The notes under the pieces were generated by a model. That model searched no databases and was not told the origin of the DNA. It was given only the letters and a program-made list of their open reading frames with translations. 64,000 nt of DNA from Monarcha castaneiventris obscurior (taxonomy: Eukaryota; Chordata; Aves; Passeriformes; Monarchidae), in NCBI GenBank assembly GCA_026261815.1, contig JAMPIT010000361.1, positions 306,058 through 370,057 on the forward strand, written 5' to 3'. Below, piece by piece: positions 10,853 through 23,047 of this stretch (positions are counted from its first letter, which is position 1; each line of letters starts with the position of its first letter). Both the position numbers and the translations under genes were made by a program.

Positions 10853-11327
10853 GCATGGAACCAATGGAACCAATGATCCATTGTCACAGTGCAGATCCAA
10901 GGATCCATGGTGACCCTGTGGAACCAAGGAGACCATTGTTGACAGTATGAAAGCTCATGGAACCATGAGCCATTGTGACACAGAGTGGCCACATGGAGCC
11001 AAGGGGCCATTGTGACACTGGGGATCCAAGGGGACCCTTGTGACTGAGGAACCTCATGGGACCAAAGGTCCATTGTGACACTGTGGGGCCCTGTGGAACC
11101 AAGGGGACCACATTGACATTTCAGGGTTTCATGGAACAATGGAGACCATTATGACACTTTGGGACCCACTGGAGGCATGGGGCCATTGTGACACTGCAGG
11201 GCCTCATGGAATCAAGGGGACCATAGTGACCCTGTGGGGCTCCATGGAATGAAGGGTCCATTCTGACACTGTGGAACCAAGGAGACCATTGCTGCACTAA
11301 AGGACATCTTGGAACCAAGGAAGCCAT
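10853..11327 (+). repeat. minisatellite block (part of inverted pair)
   Basis: The 37-38 bp 'catggaaccaagg' units again. The block is mirrored at 33693-34200 on the other strand, as part of an inverted duplication of about 1.5 kb that includes the LTR to its right. Confidence 0.85.
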
Positions 11328-11819
11328 TGTCAGGAAAATTAATCCACAAATACCAGAGGTTTTTATCCAAAAAGGAGACAGAGGAGTCCCATTACTTTAT
11401 TTGAATAAAGGGAGAGGCCATGGGGCGTTCCCCTGGGGTCTCTCAAGTTGTTAGAGGATGTAGCCTCCTTTCTCTCCGAATTTCCCAGCTGCATTTCCCT
11501 CTCTCTTTCCCCATTGGCTGAGGCACTTGAGAGGTACAGACCTCCCAAATCACTTAATACAGACCCCCATCTAATGTAATCCCCTGCCTTTTTCTTTTCC
11601 TATGGAATTTGTGGTTCTTCCCATTGCTTCTTTCATCTCTCAGTATCTATCTTTACCTATCAGCAGACCCACAATTTGCAAAGACAAATCCTTCTCACTC
11701 TGTTCATCAATCAGTGGAATTCCTCCCACTGTTTCTTCGACCTCTCAGTATCCAGCTTTTACCTATCAGCAGACCCACAGTTTGTTTGTAAAGACAAATC
11801 TATCTCATTCCTTTCACCA
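11328..11819 (-). mobile_element. solo LTR-like element, left copy
   Basis: About 492 bp, ending TTCCTGACA on the minus strand, with AATAAAG near that end and an internal near-duplicate of about 110 bp ('acctatcagcagacccaca' twice) that fits U3 enhancer repeats. It sits inside minisatellite. The matching copy at 33200-33692 is inverted and belongs to the same duplication. No internal ERV sequence accompanies it. Confidence 0.65.
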
Positions 11820-12350
11820 GTGTGAGCCAGTGGGGCTTCATGGAACCATGCAGACCATTGTGACACTCTGAGGCCTCGTGGAACCAAAGGCCCATTGTGG
11901 CCCTGCAGGGCCTCGTGAACCAAGGGCACAATAGTGACACTGTGAGGCTCCAAGGGACCAAGGGGGCATTCTTACACTGCAGAAACAAGGGTCCATTGTG
12001 GCAGCAGGGCCTCAAGAAACCATGGAGGCCATTTTTACACTTTGAGGCCTTGCGAAACCAAAGGGCCATTGTGGCACTTCAGGGCCTTGTGGAGCCAAGG
12101 AGACCACAGTGACACTGTGGGGCTCAAAGGAACCAAGGGGCCATTGTGACACTGTGGGGTCTCATGGAGGCAATGGTTTGTTGTGACATTGCAGAGCCTT
12201 ATGGAATCATGGAGACTATTGTGACACCACAGGCCTCACTGAACCAAGGGGCCATTGTGACACTTTGCAGTCCCATGAAACAAAGGAGTCCATTGTGACA
12301 CTACAAGGCCTCATGGAAGCAAGGAACCACTGTGGCACTATGGGGTCTTG
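11820..12350 (+). repeat. minisatellite block
   Basis: Continuation of the 37-38 bp array right of the LTR-like element; mirrored at 32690-33199. The inverted homology ends near 12345. Confidence 0.85.
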
Positions 12351-13712
12351 ACAGGCTGTCGCTGGGGGTGGATGGGCCCCTGTTTCCCGGCCTGTGGGCC
12401 TGGGTTCGGGGTGCCCCTGCCCCTGCCCTCCTTTCCCCGGTGAGGAGGGGGGCGAAGTTCTGGGGGGCCCCCGGCTCCCGTCCCGGCTCGGTGTGGGGAC
12501 GGGAGGCATGGAGGGGTGGCCCCTGTCCAGCCGTGCGGCCCGTGGGGCCAGAGACGGCTGCCCCTGCCCCTCTCTCGGCCTCCTGCCCCTTTTTCCGGTG
12601 AGAAGGGCGCGGGAGGCGCCCGGCCCGTGAGGCTGGGAGGGGGCACTCCTGCCCCTGCCGCTCTGCCTTCTGCCCCCCGGGGATTTTTGCTGTAGCACGG
12701 ACTCAGATTTATAAGAGGGGAGCTGTTCCCCTGAGCTGCGGGGGTGGCTGCCAGCTCCAGGGCTGAGGTCGTCCGAGGTAGAGCCTTCGAACAGCCAGTA
12801 AACTTCGCGGCGAACAGAGGAAAGACACCCTCTCTCCACACGGTGCAGCGCGGCAGCAGAGGCAGAGGGAACACCCTGAACATGGAGGCTTCACAGCCAG
12901 GGAGAAGGAGAAGGCGGAGTCACGTGAGACAAAGCTGCTCGGGCAGCGCTGTGTGTGGGACTCGCGCGGGAAGCTTAAACATTTCCCTGTCTTGCTGTGG
13001 GATGAACTATTAATATTACAAACTGTTACGTCTCTTTAGTTCATGTTAAATGGGGGGAATGGGCATTTTCATCAAATGGCTTGTAAAAGGGTGGAGTGCT
13101 GAGGCCAGAATCAAAACCTGGTGGTGAAGAGAAACCTTGTGTTCAAGCCAAGGAGAGAATGATTCATCCTTAAAAACCCCATGTGAAAGCCTGTTGTTTT
13201 TAGCAGCCGCGAGAGCTGGAAAAGAGATGTGCTACACTGCAGCAGAGATTGTTAATTGTAAGCAAATCTGTGAAAAGTGGCAGTTTGGAAAACCACGCAA
13301 GAAAAGGGGAACCCGTTTCTCCCCCTTTCCTAGGACTGTGACCCTGATTTTGCGAAAAGGGAAAATTGGGGGGAAGCTCTGAAAGTTTGTTCTGTTGTTT
13401 TTGACCATCTGGGTGTTAATTAAACCTTTTTTTCCTTCTTTCAAATTTTGTGCCTGCTTTGCTTTCCTCCTAACGATTATCTCAAACAAGGGCATTGGCA
13501 GGGGGGGCCTAGTGCCCAAGTTAACCCTTAAACCACTACACAAATTGGTGTTTCTGCCCGCTTAACGAACTCAACCCGCTACACCCTCCCGGGTGGCTCA
13601 GGGCTGTTTGTGGGGCAGTGGGATGTGAGGGGGAGGAAGGACAAATGCCATAAACCTGTGTGACCCTCCAGATCCTTGTGGAACTGAGGGGCCACTGTGA
13701 CACTGTGGGGCT
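12351..13712. other. unassigned GC-rich then AT-rich segment
   Basis: The first ~600 bases are very GC-rich, followed by a TATA-like 'gatttataagagg' at about 12710, then more ordinary sequence with 'gtgttaattaaacc' near 13415. It could be a decayed LTR or a promoter-like island, but I recognise neither coding sequence nor clear LTR ends. Confidence 0.3.
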
Positions 13713-14311
13713 GTAACACCCCAGAACACTCAAATGCTGGGGGTAACCCAAGGCTCCTTGACTCCAGTTTGGTGCACAGGAGAAACACCAACCAGATATT
13801 CTCAACAGGTCAAAATGACACAAAATTTACTGGCAAAATACAGAAAACCAAGGCAAATTTTGGTAAAGCATTTCATAAAACATCCAATTCAACATAATAC
13901 ATTAATCGTAGCATTAACATCACGAACTTACCCATTTAACCTAGAAACCTTTAAACCCTCCGGATGTTAAGTTAGCCAAAAATGTTCCAGGTAAAGAGGA
14001 TTAGAAAAAGAAGAAAGAGAGACAGAAAAACAGAAGATCTATAGAAAGACACACACAGAGCAACCAACTCCTCGAGTACCAGCATGGGTGAGACAGAAAC
14101 CCCAGAAAAAGGCAGGGTCCAGATCAGGAACTGAACTCCTGCTCCATCTTTTAAGCCCCTGGGCCCTTTGTGGGCATCCTGCCAGGTGGGACTTCTGGTT
14201 GGTCACCCAATCAGGGGCTGGGTTAGCACCACCTATGGTGTGATTGATTGATTGATTGATAGCTCATCCCAAGATGAATCCAGACATTGATCTCGTCCAG
14301 CCTCTGACAGC
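13713..14311. mobile_element. possible solo LTR
   Basis: The segment begins TGTAACACC and ends CTCTGACA, is about 600 bp long and interrupts minisatellite sequence on both sides, as LTR insertions do here. I see no convincing target duplication. It holds a (TGAT)n run. Confidence 0.45.
14241..14264 (+). repeat. (TGAT)n microsatellite
   Basis: Five to six copies of the 4 bp unit 'tgat' ('gattgattgattgattgat') inside the LTR-like segment. Confidence 0.85.
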
Positions 14312-14757
14312 GACCATGGTGACACTGCAGAACCTCATGGAACCAAGGGGCCTCTGTGACATGTCAAGGCCTCGGTGGAGCAAAGGAACCGTGGTTGACA
14401 GCACAGAAACTCATGGAACCAAGGGGCCACTGTGACACTGCAGATCCAGGGACACCATGGGGACACTGTGGAACCTCATGGAACCACAGAGACCATTGTG
14501 ACACTCTGGTGCCTCGTGGAATCAAGGAGAGCATTGTGAAACTCGGGCCCTGTGGAACCAAGGGTCAGTGATCAAACTGTGGGGCCCATAGAACCAAGGA
14601 GCCACAGGGACACTGTTGGGCCCCATGGAGCCAAGGGGCCATTGGGACACTTCAGGGCTTTGTGGAACCAAGGGGCCATTGGGACATTGCAAGGCCTCAT
14701 GGAAGCAAGGGGCCATTGTGACCCTGTGGGGCCCCGTGAAACCAAGGGAACATGGAA
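14312..14757 (+). repeat. minisatellite block
   Basis: About 11-12 units of the 37-38 bp repeat, ending at the point where the 189 bp satellite begins ('catggaacagctctggctgcc'). Confidence 0.88.
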
Positions 14758-16335
14758 CAGCTCTGGCTGCCTTGGCCTCCCGGGGGCCACCTGACAGGTC
14801 CTTCTGACCTTGGCATGTCGAGGGCCACTGCTCATCTGCCCCTGCAGCACTGGGGCTCTGTGCTTTCCTTCCTATGGAAAAGAACCATCCTTCTCCTCCA
14901 GGTGCCCATAGCCAAAACTGGGATTCCTCCTCCAAATTTCCTTATGTGCAAAGATTGTTCCCAGATGAAATCTGCCAGGACAGACAGATCTGGCTGGCTT
15001 GGCCACCTGGGGGCCACCTCTCATCTGCCTTGGGAACACTGGGACCATGTGCTTTTCTTTCCTGTGGGAAAAAAGCACCTTTCACATCCAGGCACCCATG
15101 GCAAAATTGGGAATCTGCCTCCAGAATTCCCTGTATCCAAGGATAGCTCCCAGACAAAAGCTGCCAGGACTGACAAGTCTGGCTGGCCTTGGCTTCCTGA
15201 GGGCTGGCTCTCATCTGCCTTTGAAACACTGGGGCTCTGTGCTTTCCTTCCTAATAAAAACAACTTTTCTTCCTGTCCAGGCAGCCATGGCCAAAATTGA
15301 GATTCTACCACCAAAATTCCCTATATCCAAGGATTGCCCCCAGATGGAGGTGCCAGGAGAGACAGGTCTGGCTGCCTTGGCCTACAGTGGACACCTCTCA
15401 GCTTCTTCCAAAACATTTGGACTTTGCACTTAAACTTTTCCCATGGGAAAACCCGTCCATCTCGACCATGCACCCATAGCCAAAATTGGGATTCCAATTC
15501 CAGCACTCTGCACAGCCAAGGATTGCTCCCAAGTGAAACCTGCCAGGACACTTGGCCTTCTTGCCTTTCTTTCTGATGGAAAAGAACCATCCATCTCATC
15601 CAGGTGCCCATGACCAAAATTTGGATTCCATTTCCAAAATTCTATATATGTAAGAATTGCTCCAACATGAAAGTTGCCATTACAGACAGGTCTGGCTGTC
15701 CTTGGCCTCTTGGGGGCTGGCTCTCAGCTCCTTTTGAAACACTGGGGCTCAGTGCTTTCCTTCCAGTGGAAAGGAACCGTCCTTCTTGTCAAGGTATTCA
15801 TGGTCGAAATTGAGATTCTGCCTCTTAAATTCTGTATATCCAAGGTTTCCTCTGTGACAAAAGCTGCCAGGACAAACAGGTCTGGCTGGCCTTGGCTTCC
15901 CAGGAGCCATCTCTCATCTACCTTTGAAGCACTGGGGCTCTGTGCTTTCCTTCCTATGGAAAAGAACCGTAATTCTTATAAACGCAAAATGGCCGAAGTT
16001 GGGATTCCACCTCCAAAATTCCCTATATCCAAGGGTTGCTTTCACACAAAAGCTACCAGGGCAGAGGGGTCTGACTGGCCTTGGCCTCTGATGGCCGCCT
16101 TTCATCTGCCCCTGAAACACCAGTGTTCTGTGCTTTCCTGCCTATGGAAAAGAACCGTCCTTCTTCTCAAGGAGTCCCTGTCCAAAACTGGGATTTGACC
16201 GCTAAAATTCCTTATATCCAAGGGTCGCAACCACACAAAATCTGCCAGTACTGTCTAGTCTGGCTGGCCTTGGCCCCTGGTGACTGCCCCTCATCTGCCC
16301 CTGAAGCCCTGGGGCTCGGTCGTTTCCTTCCTATG
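14758..16335 (+). repeat. 189 bp tandem satellite array
   Basis: About eight units. The landmark 'ctgccagg' (or a variant) occurs at 14972, 15161, 15350, 15540, 15674, 15864, 16053 and 16242, giving spacings of 189, 189, 190, 134, 190, 189 and 189, so one unit is short by about 55 bases. Each unit has a 'ccttcctatggaaaagaacc' stretch and a 'tatatccaagg' stretch. The frame is not kept between units. The period is near a nucleosome repeat, in the size range of avian satellites, but I cannot match it to a named one. Confidence 0.88.
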
Positions 16336-16545
16336 GAGACCATGGGGACACGGTGAGGACCTTGTGGAACCATGGAGACCATAATGACACCTCGGGGCCC
16401 TGTGAAATGAAGGGGCCATTGTGACACTGCGGGGCACCGTGGGTCCATGGAGAGCATTGTGGCATTGCAAGGCCCCATGGAATTGTGGAGACCATTGTGA
16501 CACTGTGGGGCCCCATGGAACCAAGGGAACATGGAACAGGTCTGG
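16336..16545 (+). repeat. minisatellite block inside satellite
   Basis: Five to six 37-38 bp units splitting the 189 bp array; the direct duplicate at 39535-39840 has several more units. Confidence 0.85.
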
Positions 16546-17160
16546 ATGCCTTGGCCTCTCAGGGGCCGCCTGACAGGTCTGGCTGACCTTGGAATGTTGA
16601 GGGTCGCTTCTCATCAGCCCCTGAAGCACTGGAGCTCCTTGCTTTCCTTCCTATGGAAAAGAACTGTCCTTTTTTAATGTGTCCATGGCCAAAACTGGTA
16701 CTTCCCTTCCAAAAATTCCCTGGGTTTCTCCCAGACAGAAGCTGCCAGGACAGACAGCTCTGGCTGGCCTTGGCCTCTGGTGGTCATCTCTTATCTGCCC
16801 CTGAAACACCAGGGATCTGTGCTTTCCCTGCTACGGAAAAAAAACATCATTCTTATCCAGGCGCCCATGGATGAAATAGGATTTGGCCCCAAAAATCCCA
16901 TATAGCCAAGGATTGCTCGCAGCAGAAACTTCCAGGAGAGACAAGTGTGGCTGGTTTGGCCTCCTGAGGGCTGCCTCTCGTCTACCACCAAAACACTGGG
17001 GCTCTCTGCTTTCCTTCCAGTGGAAAACAACCGTCCTTCACATCTAGGTGTCCATGGCCCAAATTGATATTCTGCCTCCCAATTTCCATCTATCCAAGGA
17101 TTACGCCCACACAGAAGCTGCCATTACAGACAGGTCTGGCTGGCCTTGGCCTCTGGGGAT
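16546..17160 (+). repeat. 189 bp satellite, second segment
   Basis: Three units (landmarks at 16742, 16929 and 17118; spacings 187 and 189). It leads into unit X at about 17161, as also at 40465. Confidence 0.87.
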
Positions 17161-18400
17161 TTTCTTAGACTATGAGCAAAATGTTTTCATTTGCCATCAA
17201 CTTGGAGAGGGCCCAGAGATCTGCCAAGGTGGGGTTTGGAGGCCTCAAGCCCATGACCACTATATAGGGACAAAGGAGCTCTGTGCTCAGTGGAGTAGAG
17301 ACTGAGGACAGCGGAGGAGAGCCCTGGGAGGGATTGAAGGGCGGTTTCAGAGATGGTGGATCCTTTTGACATAATAGAGAACAGTTGGAGGAAGAAAGAA
17401 TTAATGCCAAGGGCAGCTGGGGAGGTCCAGACTGGACAGGAGGAGAGAGGAATTTCTGTCCCAGGGCAGGGCTGTGGTGCAACACGTCCCCCAGAAGGAG
17501 TCTGGAGCAGCCCAAGGCTTTGTGTGCCCAGGCAGAGGCAGGCAGGACGCAGAGCTGCCAGCAAAGGAAGGGGCCAGCGAGCTGGGGCAGCCGGGGGGAT
17601 GACGACAGCCTGCAGGGACAGAGGCACAGGGCAGGGACACCGTGGCACAGCCTGGGCTGGAGAGGGCACAGGGATGGGCAGCAGCTGCAAGGCCCTGCCA
17701 GAGCCAACTTGTGCAGCACTTTGGCCACGGCTGCTGGCCCTGGGCCTGAGGCCAGCAGGAGACAAGTGACCCTTGCAGCCGTGGGGCCTCAGTGCCTCCT
17801 TGGCCCTGCTCAGCAGCCTGGCAGGGGCCGCCCCATGGTGCTGCACTTGGCATTGCACATCCCCACATCCCAGTGCCCCGGGAAGAGCCCTGAGCACTGA
17901 GGGAGGGACAGGATGTGCCTTGCCAGGGGATGGGGCTCAGGCCTTGGCCCTTTGCATTCCTCAAACACATCCAGCTTTGCTCAGCATCAGAGACACCTTT
18001 CCATTGCTTGTCTCCCCCCGTTATCACTGCCTCCAGTGTTCTGCTCAAACTGGAACCTGGGGACACTTTCTCAGTCGTGTCCCTCACTGGGACCCATTAA
18101 AACTTCAAGAAACTTTGGAGTTTACATTTGACTTGGAGTTCTTGAGAAGTTTTTTGAAGACACTCTCAGGGACTTTGTCTGATGTAAACAACAGCAAAGC
18201 CCCGAGAGGGTCATTAAAGTCCTTGTGCTGTGTCTGTGCTGCTGAGCTGGGCCGGGCTCCTGGCACTGAGGGAGCTCCCAGGCTCTTGGACACCAAGAAG
18301 AGCTTAGAAGAGGCAGCTCTGCCCAGGAGCAGCTCTTTTCCCAGCCCAGCAGGGCTGAGGGCACTGCCTGCAGCTACCTGGGAGGAGTGAAGCAGACAGA
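17161..18400 (-). repeat. segmental duplication unit X, copy 2
   Basis: Inverted relative to copy 1 and direct relative to copy 3 (40466-41690). Here it is joined at 18122-18400 to the OR duplicon. There is no LTR at the site where copy 1 carries one, so this is the empty site for that solo LTR. No recognisable gene. Confidence 0.85.
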
Positions 18401-20553
18401 GGCTTAAAGCAGCTGGAAGGACAATTCTGAGCTCATCCATGGAGGAATCTTCACCACTCCTGGCACAGTGAGTCTCTGGCTGCAGGGATCTTCTAAAGCT
18501 GACCCATGACACGGCTGCCAGGGCGGTAAGGATGGCTCTGCTGCCGTTTCTGGTTTGGGGGAGGATGTGCTGCAGAGCGGGGCTGCCCTGGGCACCGTCA
18601 GAGGGACAGGGCAGGACGGCTCCTGCTGCCAGGGCCGGCTGCAGGCTGGGAAGGTGGGGCTGCAGCCAGGGGTGCCCAGGGCTGTCCTGCAGAGCAGCTC
18701 CTGCAGCCCTGAGGGCTCTTTGCCAGGCCTGGGGATCTGCCACCTGCCAGGGGCAGCTCTCAGCCTGCCTGGCAGCTCCCCATGGGCGCTGGAGGGGAGC
18801 TGTGGCTGCAAGGAGTGACTCCTGCCAGGCCAGGTCCTGCTGCTGTGGAGAGGCTGCTGTGGGGGCCAGGGCTGCTCAGAGCTCCAGCTCATGCCCAGCT
18901 CATTTCTGAGGGGGCCTTTCATGAGTTCCTTCAGGGCAGGGGTCTCCTGCTTGAGTCTCTGCTTTCCTCAGTCTGTGCTCCCACTTGTCCCTGGCTCAGC
19001 TTGGTGGGAATGGAAACTCAGCTGATCAGGCAGAGCAGGGGCTGAGGCTCTTCAACCATCACGCTGAGGATTCCTGGCAGCCTCAGCAAGTGCCTGCACC
19101 TCGGCAGCCTCCAGATGCATCCAGCATCACCTTTCCATGGTGCCCAGGCGTGGGGGAGCTGTTCTTTGATCCCTGCAGCCCCGAGCAGCTGCAGGGCAGA
19201 GCTGGCCCAGGGGCTGGGCTGGGCTCTGGCAGCCCTGGCAGGGACGGAGCCCGGGCCACAGGAACAGCTCCCGGCTGGGCCAGCTCCAGCAGCAGAGCCG
19301 TGGGCAGGGAGGGAGGAAGGCAGTGCTGAGGGAAGCCCTGCTGCAGGGGACATGTGGCAGCTGCCGGGCCTGGCCTGCAGTGCAGACACTGCCCTGAGCA
19401 GCACAGCTCCGGTGTCCCCTGGCAGCCAGCACAGCCCTCAGCCCGGGGGCTCGGGGCCCTCAGTGCCCTCCTGGGCCGGCAGAGCAGCAGCACAGATGAA
19501 GGGCATCTCTGCGGCCCTGTGCCCGTTCCCTGCTGACCAGGGCCTGAGGGCCACTGTCCTGCCCTGCTGCTGCCTGCCAGGGGCTGGCCAGGGCTGGCCA
19601 GGGAAAGGCTTTTCCTCAGGGCCCGGCTCTCTCTCTCCTTGCCCTGCTCAGCTGCTCCTGCCCTTGCTGACGGGCTCTCTGGGAATGGCAGTTCCAGCTG
19701 CAGGCTCAGGCCCAGCCCTGGGGCTCCTCCTGTGCAGGCTGAGCACAGCAATGGGGTGTCCCAGCTCCCTCTGCCCGGGGAGCTCTGGGCAGGCCAGGCT
19801 GCGAGGCTGCCAATGAGCCGGCTCTCCTCCAGCAGTGCCATGGACAGGAGCCTTGCTGTGTCCTCGGGATGCCATCCAAGCTGGGAGCTGCCTTCCAGGG
19901 GACACTGGGGGCCAGGAGTGTCCTTGGCCAGCAGTGGGGCTGGGACTCTGAGAAAGGCTGAGCCACTTTGCTCTGCTCTGGGTCCCTCTGCTCTCAGCTG
20001 TGCCACACTGATTTTCAGGGGAACACAGTGACTGCCCTCGATCTCAGAAAGGGCAGCTGGGGACAGATGGAGCAACAGAGCAGCTCCCCTCACCCTTCCC
20101 TGAGTTACAGCCAATGCTCTTGCATTGCACAGTTCTCTCTGTTCTCCCTGGGCACAGCAGGAAACCCTCTCAAAGTGCCTTTGGCCATCACCATTCCTTA
20201 GCCCTGGCACAGGAGATGCTGCCCAGCTCCTGTGCCTCAGGAGCAGTTTGGGCTGATGAAGTCCAGCCCCAGGACTGGCCCCTGTCCCCCTGTCCCATGG
20301 CCCCAGTGCTGCAGAGCAGAGCTGACTCCTCAGTGTCCACGGGCACAGCCCCTGCTCGTCACAGCAACGGGGCCAGATCCCAGCAGAGCTCCAGGCACGG
20401 GGCTGAGGGAAGGGCTCTGAGAAAAGGAAAATTGGGTGGCACAGAGTGGCAGGGGCAGGGCTGGGAGAAAGGGCTTGGGCATTGCTCAGGAAAGTGTCCC
20501 CTGACTTGTCACTGTCTCCTCCCTGAACAGGTGCCCATGGCCAGAGGCAGCAA

Positions 20554-21486
20554 ATGTCCAACAGCAGCTCCATCAGCCACTTCCTCCTGCTGGCATTGGC
20601 AGACACGCGGCAGCTGCAGCTCCTGCACTTCTGCCTCTTGCTGGGCATCTCCCTGGCTGCCCTCCTGGGCAACGGCCTCATCATCAGCGCCGTAGCCTGC
20701 GGCCAGCACCTGCACACCCCCATGTTCTTCTTCCTGCTCAACCTGGCCCTCACCGACCTGGGCTGCATCTGCACCACTGTGCCCAAAGCCATGCACAATT
20801 CCCTCTGGGGCACCAGGCACATCTCCTACTCAGCATGTGCTGCACAGCTCTTTTTCTTTCTGTTCTTCATCTCAGCAGAGTATTTCCTCCTGACCATCAT
20901 GTGCTACGACCGCTACGTGTCCATCTGCAAACCCCTGCACTACGGGACCCTCCTGGGCAGCAGAGCTTGTGCCCACATGGCAGCAGCTGCCTGGGCCAGT
21001 GCCTTTCTCTATGCTCTGCTGCACACGGCCAATACATTTTCCCTGCCCCTGTGCCAGGGCAATGCCCTGGGCCAGTTCTTCTGTGAAGCTCCACAGATCC
21101 TCAAGCTCTCCTGCTCACACTCCTACCTCAGGGAAATTCAGCTTCTTGCTGTTAGTGCTATTTTAGCTTTTGGCTGTTTTGTGTTCATGGTTTTCTCCTA
21201 TGTGCAGATCTTCAGGGTTGTGCTGAGGATCCCCTCTGAGCAGGGACGGCACAAAGCCTTTTCCACGTGCCTCCCTCACCTGGCCGTCGTCTCCCTCTTT
21301 ATCAGCACTGGCTCATTTGCCTACCTGAAGCCCCCCTCCATCTCCTCCCCATCCCTGGATCTGGCCCTGTCAGTTCTGTACTCGGTGGTGCCTCCAGCCC
21401 TGAACCCCCTCATCTACAGCCTGAGGAACCAGGAGCTCAAGGCTGTAGTGTGGACACTGATGACTGGACAGTTTCAGAAACATTAA
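20554..21486 (+). CDS. olfactory receptor, family 14-like (copy 1)
   Basis: A seven-transmembrane odorant receptor of 310 residues in one uninterrupted coding exon, expected in the cilia membrane of olfactory neurons and coupled to G-olf. Visible OR signatures: N-glycosylation site NSS at 3-5, 'LGNGLI' in TM1, 'PMFFFLLNLALTD' in TM2, 'MCYDRYVSICKPLHY' at the end of TM3 (116-130), EL2 cysteines at 167, 177 and 187, 'KAFSTCLPHL' in TM6 and 'PPALNPLIYSLRN' in TM7. The length is normal for the family. A splice-acceptor-like 'ctcctccctgaacag' lies about 25 bases upstream of the ATG, fitting a non-coding first exon. AATAAA is at 21517-21522. The family-14 call is by overall resemblance to the expanded avian OR clade. 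Copy 2 is at 59230-60162. Confidence 0.93.
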   Translation: MSNSSSISHFLLLALADTRQLQLLHFCLLLGISLAALLGNGLIISAVACGQHLHTPMFFFLLNLALTDLGCICTTVPKAMHNSLWGTRHISYSACAAQLFFFLFFISAEYFLLTIMCYDRYVSICKPLHYGTLLGSRACAHMAAAAWASAFLYALLHTANTFSLPLCQGNALGQFFCEAPQILKLSCSHSYLREIQLLAVSAILAFGCFVFMVFSYVQIFRVVLRIPSEQGRHKAFSTCLPHLAVVSLFISTGSFAYLKPPSISSPSLDLALSVLYSVVPPALNPLIYSLRNQELKAVVWTLMTGQFQKH

Positions 21487-21516
21487 ACTGCTTGCAAATT
21501 TCTGCAAATCACTTAT

Positions 21517-21522
21517 AATAAA
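21517..21522 (+). terminator. polyadenylation signal of OR copy 1
   Basis: AATAAA 31 bases after the stop codon. It is kept in copy 2 (59194-59199, minus). Confidence 0.6.
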
Positions 21523-22390
21523 ACTTGTCTTTGATAGTTCTCATTGGTTTGGTTCTGGCGGTATTTTTCCTTGTTTAGTTATATAATATTGTCCACAAAG
21601 GAATGCCATTACTTCTTCAGTTTCTCATTGTTTCTCTTCACCTTCACTGTGACCCCAGACTGTGTCAGTGATGAGCTGTGCTCTCGGTGCCTTTAAACAA
21701 ACTAAATGATCTGCCAGCAAAGTTTCCAGCAGAGATCCCCCTTTAGTTCCCCTCTCTGGAGCTGCAGCAGCAATGTCTGTGTGCAGAGCTGGGGGCAGAT
21801 CAGGGCTGGCACAGCAGCTGTGCCCAGGAGCAGCAGCCCTTGGTGTTGCCAGTGCTGCTCCCGTGGCACTGCCCCGCTGCCCTCCTGGCCCTCGTGTTGC
21901 TGCAGGGCCTGAGTGCTCTCGGGCTGGCTCCCAGCCCTGGGCTGGCAGTGCCGGGGCTGCAGCAGGGCCAGGCCATGGGCACTGCTGGGGCAGCGCTGAC
22001 GCCTCAGGGCAGGGCCTGGGGGCTCGAGGCTCCTTGCCCAGGCTCTCTCAAGAACACGCCCAGGCCAGTGCTGAGCAGAGAAAACGCCCGTGAGCAGCCC
22101 CAGGGTGGCCGTGGGCAGGGTGGGGGCAAACAGCATGGCTGGTGCTCTGCAAGGTCCCTGGGGGAGCCGGGAAGGAGCAGCAGAGCAGGGGCTGATCCAT
22201 CCCCCCTGCGCTGGACAGCCCAGGGCAGCGTCCCAGAGCGGCCTCATGCAGCTGCCAGCAACATCCCCCCTGTGCAGCCCTGGCCTCTCCCCAGCTCAGA
22301 GAGGGGCTGCATCCTTGCAGGCAGAGACACGGCAGCACTGCCTCAGGAGCCCCTGTTTGCATTGCACAGCCCAGGCATCAGCACCCCCGC

Positions 22391-23047
22391 TGTGAAAAAC
22401 GAGGTTCACTCTCTTGTTAGGAATTAAACGTTTAATAAAGGACAATAAGGGACAAAGATAATAAAGCAAAATTCACAGCGCTGGGTGCTTTTGGCGCTCA
22501 GCCAAGAGCACATCTGCTACTTCGGGGATCCCCTTTACATACACATCAGTCTATCACATATTCATAAACAATTATGCATATTCAAACTTCAAACTAGTTT
22601 GCACGTTCCAGGAACTGTTTAGCCTAGCTCCTCCTTGAGTCCGCCTTTTTAGAGCATGCGCATTCCTTGGCTGTGGTTTTAGTCCATTTTTATTATCACC
22701 TCCAGAGTGGGCTTTGGTCCGTGGTCTCTGCCGATGGTGGTTGCTGATAGTTGGCATGTCAGTAGCAGGGGTCCTCAGCACATGTTCGTTGGCTGTTATC
22801 CAACAAAGCAGACAGCTCACAAGCATAGCTATTTTACTATCATGTTTAAACTTTAGGTTAAAATGACAGAAAAGGCATCAGTTATTGTTAAAAAAAAGAA
22901 ACTACATCTTCATAATAAGGCTACATTATACATATAGTATATATCTATTTATAAAGCTATTCTTATAATATCTATTACAAAAGCTACTTTAACATCACTC
23001 ATCTTAACATTTGCAGAAAGCCAGTATTATAGCATTTATTTATTACA
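22391..23047. mobile_element. solo LTR inside the OR duplicon
   Basis: 657 bp starting TGTGAAAAACG and ending TTTATTACA, absent from the other duplicon copy, where the flanks are contiguous at about 58325. This is direct evidence of insertion after duplication. The flanks 'cccgc' and 'cccacgc' suggest an imperfect target duplication. The left end resembles the left end of the ERV-C LTR in layout; orientation is uncertain. Confidence 0.8.

Noticed and set aside
14241..14264. Short direct repeats considered as CRISPR
   Set aside because: A simple 4 bp microsatellite in a vertebrate context; no spacers.
14752..16198. Several 140-180 codon frames
   Set aside because: They are read across 189 bp satellite units and are not shared consistently between units.
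19083..20822. A 579-codon minus-strand frame upstream of and overlapping OR copy 1
   Set aside because: Low-complexity, GC-driven composition, antisense to the OR, and broken into pieces in the sister duplicon.
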